A DNA stretch of 64,000 nucleotides, from assembly GCF_040807025.1 (NCBI RefSeq), contig NC_090943.1, positions 140,702,764 through 140,766,763 on the forward strand, written 5' to 3'. The notes beneath the pieces were generated by a model. That model had not been told where the DNA came from. It saw nothing but the letters and a program-made list of their open reading frames with translations, and made no database searches. Of the stretch, positions 47,035 to 58,539 are shown one piece after another (the first letter of the stretch is position 1; each line of letters opens with the position of its first letter). This DNA is from Struthio camelus (taxonomy: Eukaryota > Chordata > Aves > Struthioniformes > Struthionidae). Position numbers and translations under genes: made by a program.

Positions 47035-47785
47035 GCCTTATTTATGAGAGATTTATACTGTGCAAACACTATTTACAAAGAGCATTCGACTCTCTCTCTA
47101 AATCAATTAGATATGCCTTTAGGCACATTCTCCACCCTGGACTGCCAGAAGGAGGATTTTCCTTTTTACCTGCAGAAGGGATTCCAAAACCACGTCACCT
47201 CTGGGAAGCCACAGGATAGCTTGGCAGTGTAGCCTGCTATATAACTGAAATGCAGTCCAAGGGGTCTTCTGAGGAATTTCTCCATCTCTGGAGGAGGCCG
47301 ACCAGCAATCTGACCTCCAGTAAAGACAACAGAAGGAAGCTCCCTTGAAAAGATAGCGGGAACTTTTTTTTCTTTGAAAAGCATTCTTAGGTGCCGTCTG
47401 CTGATACAGTGCAGACTTATCTCCTGAGGTCCAGACACGCTGGTGTTACTGATTATGCCAATATACCTCATGCAGTTCTCACTGCCTTATCTAAGAATGG
47501 GAAAAGTCAAGGAGAGCAAGTGAAAAACAAAACAGAGCCCTACCTAAAGGAAAAGTTTATCATTAGAAGTGTTCTAAATGTATCCAAATAGAACCCCTTG
47601 CATATATGTTCGGGGGTGGGAATTTTACTGTTTTACTGTTCCCCGGAAACAGTGGGGCAACATTGCCAACAAAAGCTAGCAAAATGTGTTTATAAACTTG
47701 GTGGATACACCTACAGGCAGATAACTACTTGCAGTTACATACTGTGTGTTCAAAAGGATTTTCTGTGCATAAAGGTATACATGAA
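47035..47785. other. Unique noncoding DNA
   Basis: No gene or repeat was recognised up to the CR1 fragment. Confidence 0.5.
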
Positions 47786-47790
47786 TTCAT

Positions 47791-48503
47791 AACGTTCAAC
47801 AAATGCAAATATGAAGTTCTGCATCTGTGACAGTCTGAAGGCCAACTTAGAAAGTAGCCTTGCAGAAAAGGATCTGGGATCCTGGAGGACAAACTGAACA
47901 TGAGTTAGCAGTGCACCTTTGCAGTGATAAAAGCCAACCTCATACTGGGCTGCATTATTAACATACTTAGCCAGCAAATCAAAGGAAGTGATTATTCCCC
48001 TTTATTCAGCACTTGTGAGACCACATATGGAGGACGATATCCAACTCTGGGACACTGACAAACTGAAACAAGTCAAGCCCAGGGCCACCAAGGTGGACAG
48101 AGGGCTGGAGCTCATGACTAGTGAGCAAGCTGGGTTTGTTCAGCCTCAAAAAGAGAAAACTAAAGAGGAGGGTCTCGCTGTCTTCATCTACCTAATTGGT
48201 GGTCATAGAGAAAATGGAACTAAACTCTTCTCAGAAGTATATAGCAAAAGGATGAGCAGCAATGGATGCAAGTTGCAGCAAGGGAAATTCCAACCACATA
48301 AAAGGAAATTTATTCACAGTGAGATTGGCCAAACACCAGAACAGGCTGCCCAGAGATGCTTTAGAATCTCCATTCCTACAGATATTCAAAACCTGACTTG
48401 AAAGGTCTGTAGCAACATGCTCTAACTTCAAAGTTAGCAAGGCTTTGAGCAGATGATTGGACCAAAGGAGCTCCAAAGGTCCCTTCCAATCTAAATTATT
48501 AAA
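47791..48503 (+). mobile_element. CR1 LINE, 5'-truncated, avian-type 3' end
   Basis: About 0.7 kb matches the 3' part of CR1 in order: 'gttcaacaaatgcaaatatg', 'aaaaggatctgggatcctgg', 'gggctgcattattaac', 'cagcacttgtgagaccacat', 'cagaacaggctgcccagag', and the terminus 'ggtcccttccaatctaaatt'. CR1 moves by target-primed reverse transcription, is usually 5'-truncated, and ends in a short octamer-type repeat instead of poly-A; here the terminal repeat has decayed. The copy is diverged and inactive. This is the clearest evidence that the host is a bird or close relative. Confidence 0.92.
47988..48401 (+). pseudogene. Decayed CR1 ORF2 C-terminus (reverse transcriptase)
   Basis: A residual open frame inside the CR1 copy encodes the C-terminal end of its ORF2 product, recognisable by IIPLYSALVRPHMED (family motif of the type PLYSALVRPHLEY) and later LFSEVYSKRMSSNG. 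The endonuclease and catalytic reverse-transcriptase domains are absent because of the 5' truncation. It cannot encode a working enzyme. Confidence 0.85.
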
Positions 48504-48509
48504 TGGGTC

Positions 48510-49600
48510 TATATTAGTATGGAGAAGTCCATCTGTTTGCACCAGTTAGCCTGTTTTCCATCCTGCATCAGAAGCAGAGTGAGTGCATTCTGTGCACATT
48601 TGCAATTTGTAGGACAAAGTGATCCACTGCTGGGGCAGAATAACACTAAAGAAGACCTGGAGTCAAGTCAACTAGTATGCCTCAAACAAGCCAGAGAGGT
48701 GCAATAAACTAACCAAATACATTCAAACTTATACTAATAATTCCCATGACTCAACCGCCTCCATAGCCTGTCAGCTCTGCCTCCCACCTCTGCAGCACTA
48801 TCTAACACTAGAGCCCAAACTGCCCGATATTTCAATCCAAACACTGTGGTTATACAGGTCCCCTCCAAGCCCAAGGCCCAGATCCATGAATTCTGCCTTA
48901 ATCCACTCCTGAGAATCTGTATATTATTTGGTCAGAATTTTGGTTGTCTATATTTGGAAAGCCTCACCCGCAGTCTTTAGCTGACTAAAGGAAGCCAAAG
49001 AAAATGTAAGATTTAGTGGTTACCAAAGCTGAAAACCTCCTTGAATATGACCATTCCTTATATATCTACGTACTGCATATGTACCTAGCAAACCCCTAAG
49101 TACTCAGTGTCCTCCTTATTTCATTTATAGGGAAGGGATGAGAAAGAGTCCGTTTCTATAGAATTCCCCAGATACAATCTACTGCATAGTACATTATTAA
49201 TAAAGGGATTTTTCTATTTATTTGTTTCACCTAGAGCAGCTGGTCAGTTGTATCTCTCTGGGGCATGTCAACTAATACATATTATTTCATAAGCTGAGAA
49301 TTTTTGAATAATCCTGTCTTGTCCCTTCCATTTGTATTACATTACATGGGAGTATAGAAGTATGTTTTCATTATACTGTAGGAAGTTAAGGGAAAAAAAT
49401 ATTTACAAAACATTAAAAAAGGAGTGAGTAGAACTGAGGATTATAAAAATGCTGATAAACCAAATTTTCTGTAAAAAACGTTATGTTTCAAAACAACAAA
49501 GGAGGAGGCTAACAATAAATCTGAATCATGCTCATGCGAGATAGAACCAGTGAATGACAACTGAGGAAAATGTATTAAAAGCAACAATTAGCATTCTCTT
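48510..49600. other. Unique noncoding DNA
   Basis: No feature was recognised. Confidence 0.55.
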
Positions 49601-49609
49601 CCACTGATC

Positions 49610-49665
49610 TCAAAGCTCTGAAGCCCCGCTGAATTCAACAGGAATCTATCATTGATTTCAGTGAC
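49610..49665. repeat. Symmetric amniote repeat fragment
   Basis: The motifs 'ctgaattcaacaggaatcta' and 'cattgatttcagtgac' echo the inverted 'attcaatggga / cattgacttcagtggg' centre of the symmetric repeat. Short and adjoining a MIR. Confidence 0.35.
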
Positions 49666-49669
49666 AAAT

Positions 49670-49830
49670 GCGGGCCCATTATTAGTCTCATTTTCACAGT
49701 TGGAGAAACTGAGACACAAAAATGTTAAATGAGTCGCAGGATATTACCCAGTAAATGGCAGAGCTGGGAACAGTACTCAGCTCCCCTGGAGGCCAGTCTG
49801 TGCGTCATCCACTGCACCACTTCCTCATAC
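49670..49830 (-). mobile_element. MIR SINE, inverted, well preserved
   Basis: In plus orientation it carries 'gttggagaaactgagacaca', 'ttacccagtaaatggcagag', 'ctgggaacagtactcagctc' and 'tcatccactgcaccacttcc'. This is the order of an inverted MIR with its tRNA-derived end to the right ('gatgaggaaactgaggcaca', 'aagtggcagagctgggattc', 'taaccactatgcca'). It is the best MIR in the window. MIRs predate amniote divergence, so the locus is ancient. Confidence 0.8.
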
Positions 49831-49839
49831 TCAAAGGCA

Positions 49840-52080
49840 GTAACAGAGCACAAACTTCAGGGATTTTGTTTAATGAGAATGGGAGAAGGAGAGATCTGGA
49901 GGCTCACCTCTAAAGTGAAGGAATGCTGGGCTTGTTTCATTTTTCCATCCAGTGAGCAACTGCTGACACTAAAACCTGAATGTATCTTTGCTCATATGCA
50001 GACTATTAAGAGAATAGTCAGAGAATCAGGGATGATCACAAGGAGAAAAAATTAATTCAATTTATTTTAGAAATAAACACACAGCAATCCAGGCTCTGTA
50101 CACACTTAGTCAGGAGGCAATTTTGCAAATCACAATCAAATGTGATTTAAACACTGTTTCTGCTGAAGTGGTTGAATCAGCTAGTTGGTTAATGTAACAG
50201 GGACACAATGCAGGGGTCTTACTTTACATCAGATGCCTACCATTCCTGCTTTCTACACACTATTTCTCTTCAGCTTGAAAAGGCTGATATCAGGCTGTTT
50301 AATAGAAAACATCACTTGTAGCATGATTATTTATGTCTCACTGCTATATGGGTGGCACATTGCTCTGCTCCCAAGACGCACACATTGGCTTGTAGCTTGT
50401 TCCTGCAAGGGGATTTTGAGCATTTAAAATGATGAATATGAACCCATTTTCACAGCAAACACTGTTTGACAGTTCCTTCTCCCTGTGGTCATTGCTGCAC
50501 GTGATTTGGTACTAGCGTCTCATCTGGGAGGTTCTGCATCCTCAAGAGAACGCATGGGATGGGCTAGCACTAAAAGACCCCGACTTTTCACTGCCTTGCT
50601 GCATGATTCTGGTCCATGGACCCAGAGTATTTCCGGCTGCCAAAATGCTCATAGTTCAGAAATGGCTCAAACACACGCAAGGCCCTGGCTGGGGGTGCCC
50701 TTCCTTGGTCTAGGAGACCATGCCCTGGATGGAGCCCGCTCGGTTCCGGGAGAGGAGCAGCTGCTGGAGTGCAGACATCACTTGGCCAGTAGCCTCAGGG
50801 CGGCTGACACTTGCAGTCACTTACTGCTGACTACCTGGGCAGTATATTTATTCCAAAAGATGTCAGATCACTTTACCAAGATGGCTGCTACATATTATTA
50901 TTGTGATGGTTTTGTAAAAAGGAGGCTGAGACGGGCAGCAATTACAGCCAACACTATCCAAGATGGTTGCTAATTTCAAGCAATTTAAATTGAAGGAAAC
51001 ATTATATACTGAACATTTTAGCTTAAGTGACTTTCCTGAGGGCAGAGTGTGAATGTCAAAGCTGCAGATTATAGGATTCACATCTTACAGTTCAGCAGAC
51101 TTTCAGATGGACTATGCTAAACACTGATTCAGGGGCAGAAAATCCCTGCTCTTGAATTCACTTCAAGCCTTCTGACTTTGTTGCCTTGATACAAACCAAT
51201 TGCATAATTTAGCTTCATGAAAGTTCATGGGAAATAAATGTTACTGAAGCTGCAGTCTTTGAAACATTTCAAACTTTTCCTCTGATTTTAATCTTTGAAA
51301 TCTTGTAACTAAAGTGGAACTTTGACATTACAATCCTTGAGCAAACACTTTCTTTTTAATGACATTTTAGTCATTGCACTGCTCCCACCTACCACTAGCT
51401 CCTCTTCTGGACTGGGTTTGGTTTTTGGAGGGTTTTTTGTTTCTTTTTTAACTTGTCATAATGCAGCTGTGTAATATATGACAATAGAAGGTAATAAATA
51501 CTGCACAGCTGAAGCTGAAAACAAGTTGAGTTAATGGAAAGAAGTGAAGGTGATGACACTCTTTTTGTTTTAAACAGAAAAATCATGAGATATTTTCAAC
51601 AATATGTTTTATGCAAACACAAAAAGAAATCCCTCATTTTTTCCCCAAGACTCCCTGGTCCAAATTCATTCACACTGGAGAATACAAAAAAAACCCATAA
51701 CTTCTACATAACAACTTCATGAATTCACACAAAGTGGAAAAACATTTATGTTTCTAACACCAAGGTAAAGGGGTCTCCATTCCACTGCTAAAATCCTCTG
51801 TGTTGCTTGTGGCTGCTAGAAATTAAAGAGTTAAAATGAAGATTACTCAAAAGAGTAAAGCATATGTTATATGCAGCATGTTACTTGCTCATGGGGCTTC
51901 CCATGGGCCAGTGAATGTTGGGAACCACTTCTGTAAAGGAAATGTATATGGTGTCAAGTTATAGACAGTCCTGTGTGTTAGCTCCATCTCTGCAACTGAT
52001 TAGCCCCAGAATGACTTTGGCCTCACGTAGTTTCCTACAAACATTATTTAGTCAGGCTTCAAAACTTAAGTAGGCAAAAC
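49840..52080. other. Unique noncoding DNA with faint repeat echoes
   Basis: No gene was recognised. A weak inverted MIR-like stretch may lie at about 50.99-51.10 kb ('cttaagtgactttcctgagg'). At 51.89-51.94 kb 'gggccagtgaatgttgggaa' resembles a hAT-type terminal motif. Neither is secure. Confidence 0.5.
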
Positions 52081-52084
52081 ACAG

Positions 52085-52225
52085 CTATTCCCAGTTTATA
52101 GATGAGTTTTAAATGTAACAGGGTTAACAGCTTCTGCACGGTGACACATTAAATGAATAAAAGGGGCAGGAATAAATCCAGTTTCCCAACATTTGCCCAC
52201 TCAACCATAGCATCCATAATCTCAA
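52085..52225 (-). mobile_element. MIR SINE, inverted, diverged
   Basis: The motif 'attcccagtttatagatgag' followed by 'gggttaacagcttctgcac', 'taaaaggggcaggaataaat' and 'caaccatagcatccat' follows the order of an inverted MIR, although many positions differ. Borders are approximate. Confidence 0.6.
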
Positions 52226-52229
52226 CCAT

Positions 52230-52775
52230 TTAGACCAAAAAAAAAAAAGAAAAGTAAAAAAAGCCAGGCTTCTTCACTGAAACCATGGGCCCTGAAACTA
52301 TTTCTGATGCCTAGGTAAGCACTACAATTTTTAGAGCTACTGCGCACCGGCAGCTTCCAAATAGCTTCCAAAGGTCACCTACCTATCCTAATTTTTCCAA
52401 GCCTCAGCTTCCAGTCTTTCAAAACGGAGATAAGAATAGCCTTCCTTCTTCCAGTCCCCCTGCCCACTGAGGTCAATGAGAGACTTATCGTTGGTGACAG
52501 CGGCTATGAGATTTCCCCCCTATATTCTCTTGCCTCCATTTTGGAGAGCAGTTGTCTCGAGGTGGGTGAATGTTTGCCACAAGAGAAGCTGCTATGCTAA
52601 GTGAGAATCGCTATCTAATTCTTACCATCCATGCACCACACAATCCAAACAGTAAAAATGACAAGCTAATAAAATAGTACAAAAATGCAAAATGAGAAAA
52701 CAGCACAATCACCCCTAACAGCAGCAGCTAGAAATTCATCTTGAAAAGCTTAACTGTTCTTGTGGCACAGAAGCT
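52230..52775. other. Unique noncoding DNA
   Basis: No feature was recognised beyond an A-rich run at 52238-52249. Confidence 0.55.
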
Positions 52776-52779
52776 ACAG

Positions 52780-53100
52780 AGCGACTGTTGTGTGTCATGA
52801 TGGCATTGCCCAGCAACTCATTCTGTCTAAACTAACATAGCTGGCTAAATTGTCCCATCTTGTGCTCTCTTTTAATTAATTGTTTAGTTTAAAGAGAGGG
52901 TAAAAAGGGCTGGCTTGGGTCCAAGCTAAATTGCCTGATGCTCTGACAGAAAAAAGCACTGATCAGACTGTTTCTCTGCAAATTGAAATGTCTATCTCCT
53001 GGGCTTTTAGCAATAGCAAAACAAGTTTATATTTCTGTGTCTAATATAATTCTGTCCTCTAAGTCATTAACAGTTCCTTGACCCCCTCTCTTCTTCCTGC
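52780..53100. promoter_or_regulatory. Candidate conserved noncoding element
   Basis: The segment centres on TTAATTAA at 52872-52879 enclosed by an 8-bp inverted repeat (ctctcttt at 52865-52872, aaagagag at 52891-52898). It also holds 'catgatggcattgcccagca' and 'caaattgaaatgtctatctc'. There is no coding frame and no repeat. Enhancer-like character is inferred from motifs and texture only. Confidence 0.3.
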
Positions 53101-53109
53101 CACCTTTAT

Positions 53110-53310
53110 CCTATTTACTGAAACTTGTAATATAAACAGCATTTCTTCACCTACTGTCCTTCTGAATTGTTGATGGCTTGGCTAACTGCAGTAGCACAAA
53201 GTGTCATGGTATTTTCTCTGCATAGCACACACACGCGTTTCAGTCACTTGCAGGTACTGTCAGGCACTGGCTATCGTTTAGGGCAATCGGCAATTTGGTG
53301 AGCGTATTAC
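53110..53310. other. Unique noncoding DNA
   Basis: No feature was recognised. Confidence 0.5.
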
Positions 53311-53311
53311 T

Positions 53312-53410
53312 GGACCGGATTCTCCTCCAATGTAAATCAGTACACCATAGTATGACCTCAGGAGCATCAGGCAGACTCACACAAAGCTGAGGATCTGGCC
53401 ATGTGACCAG
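53312..53410. repeat. Symmetric amniote repeat fragment
   Basis: The motif 'ccggattctcctccaatgta' with 'aatcagtacaccatagtatg' and 'caaagctgaggatctggcc' matches the symmetric repeat family, whose right end carries 'gatttacaccagctgaggatctggcc'. Both ends are visible, which makes this one of the clearer copies. Confidence 0.55.
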
Positions 53411-53414
53411 ACCA

Positions 53415-54845
53415 TTCCCTACTAAAATCACATTCTTCCCCCACCACATGCTGGAAAATTAGAGACTGCAGTTCTTTCTAAACACGCTTATGGATGTAGC
53501 AAATGGGGGAGTTTCTCAATGCTCGAGCGCAGCACAGAAGCTGATGGGACACCCCGCCACTTTTGCCCCTTGTTGTCACATTCCTTTCCCAGGCCCAGCT
53601 GCCGAGGCGGTCTGAGAACTATTCTGGCTGGGAAAGATCACATTGCCGAACGGGGACGAGAAAGAGAATGTGGTTTCCTGAAAGGTTTCCAGCAAGTACA
53701 TGGGAATGGAGCTCTTGAAAGAGAGAGACATGGAGCTGGAAGCACTTCCCTTCTGAGAAACCCTTCCAATCTGCTCCCTGGGCCAAATGTAATAACAGTT
53801 CTGACATTATTATTACAAAGGGGGAAAAAGTCATTCTTTCAGCTCACTGCTGTAAGTCCTGTGTTTTGAAGCCACACCTACTCTGAGACCTGAAAGTCAT
53901 GTGGTTTTAACAGGCAAGTGTGCAAAAAATGGATGCTTGTAGGGCACATCTCTAACAGCACGTATCACTAAGCCTTTCTGGAGGTGCTAGGAATGCTTCT
54001 GGTAACAAAAAACTTACCTTTAAGACATGTTTTCAAACTTGGGTCCCTCCTTCTATCTCTTTGGACTTACGTGGAATATATTGCCACAAATTGCCTGTGA
54101 TACACGATGAATTTTTTCCTATTGTCAGTCATGAGCCAATATTTAAATATGAGGGAAAATTCTGCATGGAAACAGGGTACCTTGCCATTTGATGTGGTAA
54201 GTTTTAAGTTTGGTAGGATCCTTCTACAGCTGCAAAGTCTCTCTGTTTCCCCATTTAGTATGCTACACTGCATAATAAATGAAGAGAAATTATTTGAAAT
54301 GTCGCTCTAAACAAGCCTGTCGGCAATTGTGCAACCAGATCCTTACAAGTGCACACTGACAGAGCTGTGCTAAATATTCAAACTATCACTAGAAGGCTTA
54401 GGAAATAATGTATGAAGTAAGAAGCAAAGAGGCAAAAGCAGTAATGGTCGAAGACCCAGTTTCTGTCTTATCTTCCAAGAATATTATGGATTTTTCCAAC
54501 AGACAAGTTACAAAAGAAATGCTGTTAATAGTGCAAAGGGGAAAATAAAGGCAATTGAAAGGGTATAAATTGGATTGTCTGAAGAATTTTTCTCCCTAGA
54601 CTTTGTTCTAGAGAAAAAAGGAGGGGGGAGGTTGCACTAATTCAGCAACCTCAATTTCTAAACAGGTTAAGCTAAATCGGTACAATTTTTTGTTTAGATA
54701 AGGCCTCAGACTCACTGGCTCTCTGGAACCCCCTCTCAGTCTTACCTCTAACCACTTTTTCCAGCCTGTGGCAGAGAAAAATGTACCACAGCAGGCAGAG
54801 CCAGACACCAGTAGTATCATAAGAACCTCTCCAAGAGTGTCTCAG
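53415..54845. other. Unique noncoding DNA
   Basis: No gene was recognised. The open frame of 116 codons at 53.5-53.9 kb has no domain. Confidence 0.5.
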
Positions 54846-54849
54846 CAAA

Positions 54850-54960
54850 CGCAGGGCCAGAATCCACTCTCCTTGCACACAGTGAGCAATTCATTTGATT
54901 AGGACTACTTAAAGAGGCAATGCTTATCATGAGCAAGGCGTCCAATGACAATAAAAGGTG
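54850..54960. repeat. Symmetric amniote repeat fragment, start-type variant
   Basis: The motif 'gcagggccagaatccactct' leads to 'ccttgcacacagtgagcaat', 'ttaggactacttaaagaggc' and 'tgcttatcatgagcaaggc'. It echoes a related repeat with 'gggccagattc' ends and 'gtgagtaa / actactc' interior. Weak but ordered match. Confidence 0.45.
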
Positions 54961-54964
54961 CAAA

Positions 54965-56210
54965 ACAGCTGACAGCCATCAGCATGCAGTGTCTAAGCTG
55001 CTATAAAACAAGTCAGTCAACCATCAACTACATTTTTGGAAAATTAGTGTCATTAAGAACTGTGTGTTCTATTCACATTTCTGTATACACATCATTAAAC
55101 CTTATGGGTGTTTTTTTTTTTTTTATTAAGTACACAAAAGGCATATGAACACAAAAGTTCTTACCAATATCAGCAAAAAGTAAAAGATCGTTTTCTTACA
55201 GAGTTATGGCCATATTATACATAAGGAAAGGAAGCTCTTTTGACTTATGAGAAAATATGGCCCTAACTGTATAACACAGAACTGACAGCATACTTCTCTT
55301 AACACCCAAGACACAGGGTTTTAAATAGCTGATGGCTAATTTTAACTAATGCTAGAAGTTCAGGTAACAATTCAGAGAGCTGCTTCTGTACCATTTCTGT
55401 TTCGTAGTTGAACTGAAACACATTCACACACTTCACAGCCTCATTTTCAAGCAGGTATGAGTAAGTCTGACATTTTTTAGGAAATATACACTACTTGCGC
55501 GTTTATTCTTTCAGTTTGAATCTTTCCGTCAAACAGAAACAGCCAAAAAACCCAAAGATTCATAATGGGATATAGACAATGCCTCTAAAAAAATCAAGTA
55601 GCAACAAAACTAAGACTAAAACTAAAACTAGGACTAAGAATTCCTAAGCTGCAACAGATTTAAGCAATAGGCTGTACAAATAATTCTGAGTGCTAGATCG
55701 ATAAGGACAGGGATTCTTGTAGGTGGGTATGCAGCACCTAAACCCAAAATAGTAACAAAAAACCCTGCCTAGACTTGGAGATGGAGTCACTAGAGCCTTT
55801 CTTAATTCACATGAAGTATATCAGGTTGCTGACACTTATTTCAACAAATGTGCAGGACTGTCATAATCTGAGTTGATCTTCAAGGAAACCAGTTCACTGG
55901 GTGCTTCCAGAACAAGCTCAGCACACACTGATAAACTGAGGTCTTCACAACAACAGCTGTGGGCATCATGTTTAAGTGGAGCAGGAAGAGGAATCTGTGT
56001 CAATGACACCTTTGTCCTCTGCATTCAACAGCAGGTTAATAATATACAGACTCTGGCCTGGAAGCAGGATTCTTCCCTCCCAAGAGAGTGTCCTAAGTGA
56101 CACTCAGTGACAGAGACCCGCTCTAGTTCAGTGAATCTCAGAGTCCTTGCAAGCATCTGGCAGTGACACACATGAGGAGCTATTCCAGGCAGTTCTGCCT
56201 TTTACCTTTT
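54965..56210. other. Unique noncoding DNA
   Basis: No gene was recognised. It contains a T14 run at 55111-55124 and a short hexamer array at 55607-55638. Confidence 0.55.
55607..55638 (+). repeat. Imperfect ACTAAR hexamer array
   Basis: About five to six tandem copies of actaaa/actaag variants occupy 32 bases. On the minus strand they read TTAGT-type hexamers, superficially telomere-like but not TTAGGG. Confidence 0.75.
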
Positions 56211-56214
56211 TATG

Positions 56215-56345
56215 GATTTGTATAAGAAAAGGATTTGACTCCCCCTTCCCCTGCCACACAGGCTAGGGAGAAGACACAGCCCGTGTCTTCCCCACCGCAG
56301 CCAGTGCTCTAACCTGTAAGCTTTCCCTCTGGCTACACTGAGGAA
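56215..56345 (-). mobile_element. Possible tRNA-derived SINE end, inverted
   Basis: The motif 'ccgcagccagtgctctaacc' near 56296 resembles the inverted tRNA-like head of a CORE-SINE ('cagccagtgctctaaccact'). The rest does not align well by eye, so this is tentative. Confidence 0.3.
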
Positions 56346-56349
56346 GAGC

Positions 56350-58435
56350 AGTTGACCCCTGCTCACTCTTACACACTTCAAAGAGATCCTGGCCTGAGGA
56401 TCATGACTAGATAGAGAAATCTCCCCACAAACCCTGCTGAGGCCCAGCAGTGGCTATGATTTCAGGCACTTCTTAGCCGAAGTTCAGAGCTCCCTCCTTG
56501 CTACCTCTAGACAGCTCTCTATTCAGTGTGAGGGTTTTCCAATTCATCCTTCTGAATCAACGCTTAGTGTACCCTCTTGTGCAGTCAGACTAATGGCTTA
56601 CCATGTGGCAGGGAGATTCCTAAGCTCATTAGACCTAATGCACTAATTAAGAATGAAAACATGGCAGATAAACTGTTCTTGAGCAATAAGCTGCCCTTCA
56701 CATATGCCTTGTTTTCTAACTGACTCTTTTCCTGACGAAAAGGCACTGGAATGGCACGTTATTAGCATCCTCTGTTTTATTAGTATGATGGTCCTCATGT
56801 ACGTCAACAAGAGATTTACATGGCAGGCCAGCATGAGACTGACATTCTGAATAGCCAGCAACCCCGTCTGGTTTTTGCAGGGTCTCGTAAAACCAGCATG
56901 TGTGCCCATAAACTCAGAAATGCCATCAAGCCCCGTGGAGGAAGTTGCCACTCAGGCAAAGTTACCTTCATGTGATCTTCACAGTTGCAGAGCTGTACAT
57001 AATTTTCATCAGATCTGGCTCAGAAAATCTGGCAATGTAGCCTGTACATGAACCAGAGGAAGGGAACCTAAAGGGCAAGCCATCAATAATCATAAAACGT
57101 AAGGTTAAGTGACCGAGCAGCAACTAATTTAACCAAGTTCGGAAATTAAGGTCACTCACTTTGATCTTGTATTTGAATATTTCTTAACATCCTCTACAGT
57201 TCTGCTTCAGCTCCCACCACGCTTTTCAGTAAATATTCTGTAGAAATCTCACGGTTCTTCATCCTTGCATTCGACATTATGCTCTATAGTGAACTAACAG
57301 GGCATCCCTGCTGGGCATACCGGGCCAGCCACTCCAATAAAAAATGGAGCTAACGCAGTCCACCAAACTTGGCAGAAGTCTGGCTAAAATGAGTCTGAAA
57401 TGCTCCTACCATCTACACTGCTCCCTGCCAAGTTTCCCCACCCTTGGCTTTAATTTTCTGCTCTCTTTTATTAGAGGAAATGGATGCGAAATCAGCAAGT
57501 TAGATTCCCTCCTTAACATAACAATTGCTAACAATACACCTTCCCCTTTGTTACAAACATCTTTGGTGTGTAGTTCAGCCACATGAGAAGACAGGCACCA
57601 CTTATACACACTCTCACCACCCTTTTGTGTAAGGCCAGGCCTAGCTCCACTCATCAACCTAAAGATCTGCAAAACAACAGGTTTTTCCTTTTATTGTGAC
57701 AGTCTCCATCCTTGCATTCAACAGTATGTTCTTCTGCCACTAGCTTTCCTCATCCCCAAGAAATCAGGACCTCAGTAAATGAACTATTGCAGGCATTCAA
57801 GATACTGAAGACTAGAGTTTAAACCCCAGATTTTTCTTCTGTGAGGTTGGCCAAAGAAACATATTAAGCACCTAGTTCCTACTTCTCCACTATTCTCCAC
57901 TATTTCTAGGCCCTGTAGCACAAGGAGAGGCCCCAGAGGGCACAAAGGGAAAGCGTGATCCAAGGGAAGGACTTCAGAGTCACACAGTCTAGGGATACTA
58001 AGTGACTTGGATGTGCCAGTGCACACATAGTTTGGGCCATAAGAGACTCAATGATAATAACCTACAAAAGCTGTATGACTGCCTGTACAAATTAGAAACA
58101 TTTGAGGCATATTTATATGTTTGGAATACATCATGAGAGCAAATTTTTTTGGAAATCCAGCTCCCAGTTGAATACTCAGGTCATGGACACTGTTGTGTCC
58201 CTGATTTGTTTGGAATTCAGGTCCAACTCTTCAAATTCATTTCAGAATTCATTCAAGTTTATAGCTTATTGTTATTTCCAGTTCATTTGAGAGAACAGTT
58301 CTGAGTTCACAGCTGACCACATTTTCGTTACATGTATGCTATGCAATTTTAACTCTCCTTTGACTGTTACAATGTAATTATAAAAACTGAATGTTCATTA
58401 TTAAGTTATTTATTACAATATTAACCATTAAAGAC
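56350..58435. other. Unique noncoding DNA
   Basis: No gene or clear repeat was recognised. Confidence 0.55.
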
Positions 58436-58439
58436 CAGT

Positions 58440-58535
58440 TCCACAGTTGATGTGGATCATTGTAGCTGCACTGACGTCCCTGAATGTATGCTGATTTATC
58501 TTGGTGAAGTAGCCTGGCCTGAAAGTTCTTTAGCT
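58440..58535. repeat. Symmetric amniote repeat fragment
   Basis: The motif 'cagttgatgtggatcattg' leads to 'gaatgtatgctgatttatct' and 'tggtgaagtagcctggcc', echoing the 'tatgctgatttacaccagctgaggatctggcc' end of the symmetric repeat. Confidence 0.45.
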
Positions 58536-58539
58536 GAAA

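Noticed and set aside
51640..51760. Possible C2H2 zinc-finger relic (IHTGE-like codons near 51670 and a gaattcacacaaagtggaaa stretch near 51721)
   Set aside because: The two motif-like pieces are in different frames and at the wrong spacing, and the cysteine codons are absent.
55607..55638. Interstitial telomere repeat
   Set aside because: Units are actaaa/actaag, not TTAGGG/CCCTAA, and only about five copies exist.
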